The notes below the pieces were generated by a model. The model saw nothing but the letters and a program-made list of their open reading frames with translations, was not told the DNA's origin and did no database searches. 64,000 bases of DNA. Source: Arabidopsis thaliana (taxonomy: Eukaryota; Streptophyta; Magnoliopsida; Brassicales; Brassicaceae). Positions 58,783-64,000 of this stretch are shown here, piece by piece. The number at the start of each line of letters is the position of its first letter. The stretch's first letter is position 1. Made by a program: the position numbers and the translations under genes. Location of the stretch: NCBI RefSeq assembly GCF_000001735.4, contig NC_003071.7, positions 3,775,151 to 3,839,150 of the forward strand, in the 5' to 3' direction.

Positions 58783-60715
58783 ACTCCCCCAGACTTAGCT
58801 TTTGCTTGCCCTCAAGCAAATCACAAAAACAGAACCCGTGGAAGAGGTTTTGAAAACAAAGGAACTTCCAACATTCTCTAGCCTATTGTCATGATCATCC
58901 AAACTAAGTCCAAATGCTTAACAAGTTTAATCAAATCCTAACCAACATGTACTTCTCTGCAAGCTTACACAACTTTCTAAATTCCATACCTAAGTTCCAC
59001 AACTATATCCACCAGGGTTTCATCGTTGGGTCTCATCAAACAAGCTAACATTCAAGATCCTTCTATACTCATTCTTGTACTATACCATGATGAATCGACC
59101 ATTCTTTATATATATATTTTTCATTGGTGTTTTTTCTCTCCCCAGACTTATTCGTTTTAGAGAGTAAACAAAGGAGAACTCGCATACTGGATCGACAACC
59201 TCGGTATTTTCCAACCTTTGCAATTGATCATTCCAAATAATGTATAATAATGGCGTCATAGGAAACATTCCTACCCCTATACACTATATGAAAATCCTGT
59301 CAATCTCTCATTTTCTATTTTTATAAGGGGAGAGACACATTCTTTTTATCACATTGGTCTCAATATCAGGTATGAACAAGGAGTCAAGATCTATGAATAC
59401 TAACCGTTTGAATAGGTGAAAGAAAGAGCAGTAAGATTAGCTCCAGCCTTGGTGGTTATGTTGGAAACTAGGATATCCTCAAGTCTGTTTGTTTGCCATC
59501 TAGACTTTCCAATAGTCGGACTGAGTCGAACCTGTAGCACTCATCAACCAGACAATAATTAAGAGAAATATAGATCATGATTCCTAACTAAAATAAAGAA
59601 AAATGTATTTTTTTAAAAGAATGAAAGAAATGACTCAATAAACTGAAAAACGAAATAATAAGAATAAAAAATAAACGCATAATTAATAAGAACCTCCTCC
59701 AGACTTAAACGACATTGTCCCCAGTGGCATTCAAATCCGAAAAAGCGAGAAAAATAAATCAAAAATAAAAGAAAATAAAAGAAAGAAAAAGAAAAATCAA
59801 ACCCGTGGGTTGCCTCCCACTAAGCGCTTGTTTAGAGTCAATAGCTTGACTTGGCGGAGTTCAGGATGTGGGTGGAGTGGTGGAAGACTTTTGCTGCCTC
59901 CTTGCCTTCCAAGGCGGTGTGTAAACAAATCCTGTCTGGGCAGCTGCAGGTGTTGATCAAAAATCATGGTGGTGTCGATCGACACTCTCCTCGTTTCCTG
60001 CAATATCAAAAGGAGAAACAAGCTTTCGAAGAATTCTAGGCTTGTTAACTTGTGAAGAAGACTTCAAAGAATCTAAAGAATTAATCAAAGGTAAAGCAGG
60101 AGAAGAGATAGAAGAGAACTTAGAACAAAGGTGCACAATGGGTGTAGGTTGTAGAGAGTTTGCAGAATCTTCTGTCTGTGAAACCTGAGGGTGTCAATCG
60201 ACATGAGGGATGGTGTCGATCGACACCGATTCTCTGCAGTTCTCATTGGCGAGCTGAGCTGATGGGAGCATTGTGTGTAGCTTTGTTTGGGGATTCTGAG
60301 CAGTCTAAGGAGATGTGTCATGGCTGGAGGCAATGCTACTGATAGCCCTAGTGATCTCTGAACCATCCATACCAAATTCCATCTCCAAATCACAAATGTT
60401 AAGAGAGATCTTTCCTCTCTTCACATCAATCCTAGCACCAGCTGTAGTTAGGAAAGCTCGCCCAAGGATAAGAGGATCTTTAGGTTCCTTTCCATAATCC
60501 AAGACCACAAAATCAGCAGGGATTAAGGAATTACCAACCTTAACAGGAACATCCTCAAGGATTCCTTCAGGGATTTGTTTGGAACAATCCGCGAAGACGA
60601 GAGTGATTCTAGTCGGCGTGTAGTTAGTCATGCCTAATCTTTCAGCAGTGGTCTGATCAGGAGTGATAGTGCAACGTCCACTCTCTGTGCCTTCTCTTTC
60701 TTGGCCTTTGGTAGC
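57690..60715 (-). mobile_element. Athila-type Ty3/gypsy element 2 (partial, interrupted by a LINE)
   Basis: Minus-strand fossil. Parts in element order (right to left): protease region (60631-60330; NYTPTRITLVFADCSKQIPE and EDVPVKVGNSLIPADFVVLD), a palindrome-rich non-coding region, 3' non-coding region, purine tract, and 3' LTR (57690-58782). It is colinear with element 1 and also lacks reverse transcriptase, RNase H and integrase between protease and 3' region. The gag side is cut at 60715 by a LINE. It is broken, with several breaks. Confidence 0.8.
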
Positions 60716-62730
60716 ATCTTTTTTTATTTTTTCTTATTTATTTTTTTTTAATTTTAAATTTCCATTAAAAAGTTACATGGCAACAGCCCAACAAGGCACA
60801 CATGCACAAAAGAAAAAGAAAAATAAAAAAGGAAAGAAAACTTACAAGCCCAAAGGCCAACAAAGCACACAGGCCCAAAAACAAAGAAAGGAGGAAGCCT
60901 AGAACAGAAAGCAGCGGATGGCTTGAGACCGAAGAAAAAGCACCTGAAACAGAGAACGAAGAAGAAGAACCAAAACAGAGAAGCGGTGACTAATCAACTT
61001 TGGAACACAGCAAACCAAGTCATCAGAAGCGAGTCACCCACAAGACCCTGACCCATCCTCCTAGAAAGTGGATCAAGACGGGCCCTTACAATGAGCTGGA
61101 TTTCCTTAATGAGCTGAGTATGATTCAAAAATGAGGATGTGTGAATCCGAGAGTTGCGCTCCCTCAACAACAGATAAATGGAAGCCTAAAAGAGGAGCTT
61201 GATTATAAGTGATAGGTTCTTTGACGTCGAAGCCGTCTTCAACCAGAGGAGAGAAGCCATGAAGGACGTTGGAGGAGATAGTCCAACACACCTAGTGAAA
61301 TAAGTCCAGACAGCGCTGCTATACGGGTAGTTGAAGAAGAGGTGTTCTCTAGACTCATCCCCTGAGTTACAGAGCACACACACTGCAGGAATAGAGAAAC
61401 CCCAACTTTTCAGCCTATCCCTTGTATGCAAACGGTTCCAAGCCACAACCCAAGAGATGAAAGCATGCTTGGGGACCCGATCCTTGAACCAAATTGATCT
61501 ATGCCAATTAACCTGGACACCCGGAGGGTGAAGAGCCATCCAAGTCTTTGAAGCAGAGAACGAGTTTGAAGGAGCATGAGCATCGACTTTTCACAGATAA
61601 ACATCATCTTTAGTACACTCAGCCATACTCCCCACAACCGGTAAGCAGGGCTTTAAAAGAAGAATGGAGGGGTTACGACTCCTACTAGCAGACAGCCATC
61701 AAACACCACCTCTTAAGCCATCTTTTACCTCCGTATTCAGAGGCAAACCAACTAAGATAGGTCCAGTAGGCCCCGTCAGATTAATGAGAAGACCAAGACT
61801 CGTTCAATTGTCTTGCCAGAAACTTGCAGTTTCACCTGAACCAACATCACACATCAAGAAGGGTCTCGCTAAAGGTGGTATCTTACAAAGCTTCCTCCAA
61901 ATCTAACTACCAGAGGAAGACGGATTCAAATCCCAAAAGCATTTGTGTCTAATGAGATTAATTCTGACCCACGAAACCCACAAGGACCCTGCAGCTGTAA
62001 ACAATAACCAAATGAGTTTGAGAGCCATAACCTTGTTCCAATCTATCAAACGTCGAAGACCCAACCCGCCACACTCCTTAGGGGAACAAACTGTTTCCCA
62101 AGCAATTTTTGCTCCTCAAACGGAGTTTGGAGCTGCTTTCCATAAAAAAGCATTACACATCTCCTCTAGCTTTGTGAGACATTGGGTAGGCAGCAGGAAG
62201 ATCGAAACCCAAAAGTTAATTGTTGAATAAATTACAGACTTGAGTAACTGTAATCTGCCCGTAAAGGAAAGATGCCTAGTAGTTCAAGTAGAGAACTTAA
62301 ATTTGATCCTATCCAAAAGAGGCTGATAATCATGTTTTTTTTCATCTTTTGGGCCATTAGGGGCACTCCTAAATATCTGACTGGGAGGGCTCCTTGTTTC
62401 ATCCGAAAGGTAGCCGCTAAAGAAGAAGACCTGGCATAGTCTCCTCCATCTAGCATAAGAGCGGTTTTGGACTTGTTAATGCCTAGTCCAGACCCAAGCT
62501 TAAACGCCTCCAGAATGTTGAGAATCCCTGCAACTGGGCTCATGGACCCATCAAAGAAAACCAAAACGTCGTCTACAAAACTGAGATGAGTAATAAAGGG
62601 AGCCACACACCTGGGGTGAAGATTGAATAGGCCATTGATAGCACCCCTATCCAGTAATTTAGCAAGAATATCCATTACAAGCACGAACAGGTGAGATGAC
62701 ATTGTGATCTCCCTGTCTAATAACCTTTTT
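60716..62730 (-). mobile_element. L1-type LINE, 3' part, cut by CACTA-4
   Basis: Minus-strand non-LTR retrotransposon. Reverse transcriptase: HLFVLVMDILAKLLDRGAIN, then HLSFVDDVLVF with the catalytic DD (family F/YxDD), KLGSGLGINKSKT and VRYLGVPL (62702 to about 62235). Further left is the zf-RVT domain: WHRSIWFKDRVPKHAFISWV, WNRLHTRDRLKSWG and CVLCNSGDESREHLFF (61539-61186). The 3' end is an A-rich tail, seen as T-rich sequence at 60718-60756. Frame changes occur, for example one extra base between RQGD and MSSHLF near 62705. The upstream half lies beyond the CACTA-4 insertion, outside the window. It is inserted in Athila-type element 2. Confidence 0.85.
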
Positions 62731-64000
62731 ACTACAAGAAAACAGACAAATAACGACTACAAAAAGCGACAACAGATGTCGTCGTCATTTTTGGCGACTA
62801 CTTGACGACAGTGTTACGACAACTATACGACAACCTGAACATTAGTAGTCAAATAGTCGTTATTTTACGACTAACTTCGTTAGTCGGCAACTACTCGTCT
62901 ATTAACGACTATTTAACTATTATATTATTGAAGGGAGACGTTTGTCGTTACATAGTCGCCAATGCACGACTACAATTTCCGACTACGATAGTTAGTCGCC
63001 TGATTGGCGACTAAAATAATACACATTTCTGCAATCGTAAAATAGTCGCAACTTAGTCGCAGAGTAGTCGACTTAAGCAGTTGGAAAACGTTTTCGCATT
63101 GCCAAGTAGGTACACCTAATTTGTTTGTTGTAGTCGTAAATTAGTCATAAAAATTCGTATATATAATCAAAATTCAGGACACTCTTCTTTCACCAAGAAA
63201 TCAAAACAACAATCAAAAGGAAAAAAAAAACGATTGAAACGAAAAAAAATAGAAATTTAGTTTATTCTATAATGGCGGAAAACTACAATTACAGCGGTAG
63301 TGGCAGTTTCTATCGAGATTGGATGTACAAGAGATTCGATGAAGTGACGGAGAATTTGTCAGCCGAATACGTCGCAGGAGTTGAGGAATTCATGACATTC
63401 GCTAATAGTCAGCCTATAGTACAGAGTAGTCGAGGTAAATTTCATTGTCCTTGTAGTGTATGCAAGAATGAAAAACACATCATCTCAGGTAGAAGAGTTA
63501 GTAGTCATTTGTTTAGTCAAGGATTTATGCCTGATTATTATGTTTGGTATAAGCATGCATGGAGAAGAATTGAATATGGATATCGGAACTAGTTATACGA
63601 ATAGGACGTATTTTAGAGAGAATCATGAAGAAGTGGGTAATATTGTAGAAGATCCATATGTGGATATGGTGAACGATGCATTTAATTTTAACGTGGGTTA
63701 TGATGATAACGTGGGGTATGATGATAACTATCATCATGATGGTAGTTATAAGAATGTAGAAGAGCCAGTCCGTAACCATTCAAATAAGTTCTACGACTTG
63801 TTAGAAGGTGCAAATAATACATTGTACGATTATTGTCGTGAAGGGCAGTCGCAGTTATCATTAGCATCTCGACTCATGCACAACAAAGCGGGGTATAATA
63901 TGAGTGAAAAGTTGGTGGACTCCGTTTGCAAAATGTTTACAAATTTTTTACCATAAGGAAACCAGGCTACCACTTCACATTACCAGACCGAGAAGTTGAT
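62731..64000 (+). mobile_element. CACTA-4: En/Spm-type transposon, left end, runs out of the window
   Basis: The end reads ACTACAAGAAAACAGACAAA, the same family terminus as CACTA-3. Dense ACGACTA/TAGTCGT motifs follow to about 63150, on both strands. A plus-strand Tnp2 gene begins at 63272. It sits inside the LINE reverse transcriptase. The right end and target duplication lie outside the window. Confidence 0.88.
63272..64000 (+). pseudogene. CACTA-4 Tnp2-type transposase, N-terminal part
   Basis: The start reads MAENYNYSGSGSFYRDWMYK, then the transposase-associated domain with EYVAGVEEFMTFANSQPIVQ and FHCPCSVCKNEK, then GFMPDYYVWYKHA. The reading changes frame near 63570 and continues as SYTNRTYFREN, YDLLEGANNTLYDYCREGQS and MSEKLVDSVCKMFTNFLP. 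A TAA at 63954 is followed in the same frame by GNQATTSHYQTEKL, a normal Tnp2 segment. So one frame change and one stop are visible in the first 230 codons, unless the frame change is bridged by a small intron. As the likely Tnp2 source family for CACTA-3, intact relatives would be expected elsewhere in the genome. Confidence 0.8.

Noticed and set aside
60663-60993. Lysine-rich plus-strand frames
   Set aside because: They are antisense to the LINE 3' untranslated region and A-rich tail; low complexity only.

Overview
This window is plant nuclear DNA. It is AT-rich, the genes have introns, and it carries a cytosolic 40S ribosomal protein S16 gene, TIR-NBS-LRR and U-box (PUB) relics, Athila-type Ty3/gypsy elements, Ty1/copia, CACTA, MULE and LINE sequence. 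The gene content and the Athila elements point to a Brassicaceae species, probably Arabidopsis or a near relative, and the density of nested transposons suggests pericentromeric chromatin. No tool or database was used; family names come from reading motifs.

Region 1 (1-10 kb) is the only gene-rich part. A Replication protein A 70-like gene (minus strand) is dead: it has two in-frame stops and a 949-bp MITE inside coding exon 1, with a clean TTTA duplication. A tandem array of a ~110-bp unit follows. Next is a divergent pair that looks intact: a DUF1677 gene (minus) and RPS16 (plus), with TATA boxes only ~130 bp apart. Downstream of RPS16 lie a broken TIR domain and a broken U-box/ARM gene, then a ~300-bp hairpin element, then a second U-box copy.

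Region 2 (10.4-23 kb): the second U-box copy is split by an 8.5-kb CACTA transposon (CACTA-1, 10370-18904) with matching ends and an ACG duplication. It carries a Tnp2-type transposase and a second TnpA/Ptta-like gene, both nearly open. The same U-box copy is cut again by a copia LTR (19432-20068). RPS16, TIR and U-box order resembles the Arabidopsis PUB46-48 / TNL / RPS16C cluster on chromosome 5 (from memory), so this seems to be a decayed relative of that cluster.

Region 3 (23.5-37.8 kb) is a larger, older CACTA (CACTA-2) with an ATG duplication. It contains a MULE relic surrounded by an oriented GGTAYAACT motif array, a pair of telomere-motif palindromes and an Athila solo LTR with a perfect CTATG duplication.

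Region 4 (37.8-50 kb) is a deep nest: a copia gag-pro fossil is split by an Athila-type element, which is split by a small CACTA (CACTA-3), which itself holds a piece of another Athila-type LTR. Region 5 (50.5-56.9 kb) is a Ty3/gypsy fossil whose LTRs are studded with ACTCGACC/GGTCGAGT palindromes. Region 6 (57.7-64 kb) is a second Athila-type copy interrupted by a LINE, which is interrupted by CACTA-4, running out of the window.

Only DUF1677 and RPS16 look like working host genes. The remainder is a layered record of insertions. The most unusual signals are the GGTAYAACT array whose orientation flips at its middle, two unrelated palindrome families that fill two retroelement lineages, the triplicated ~70-residue domain in the CACTA second gene, and two Athila-type copies sharing the same pol-less layout.
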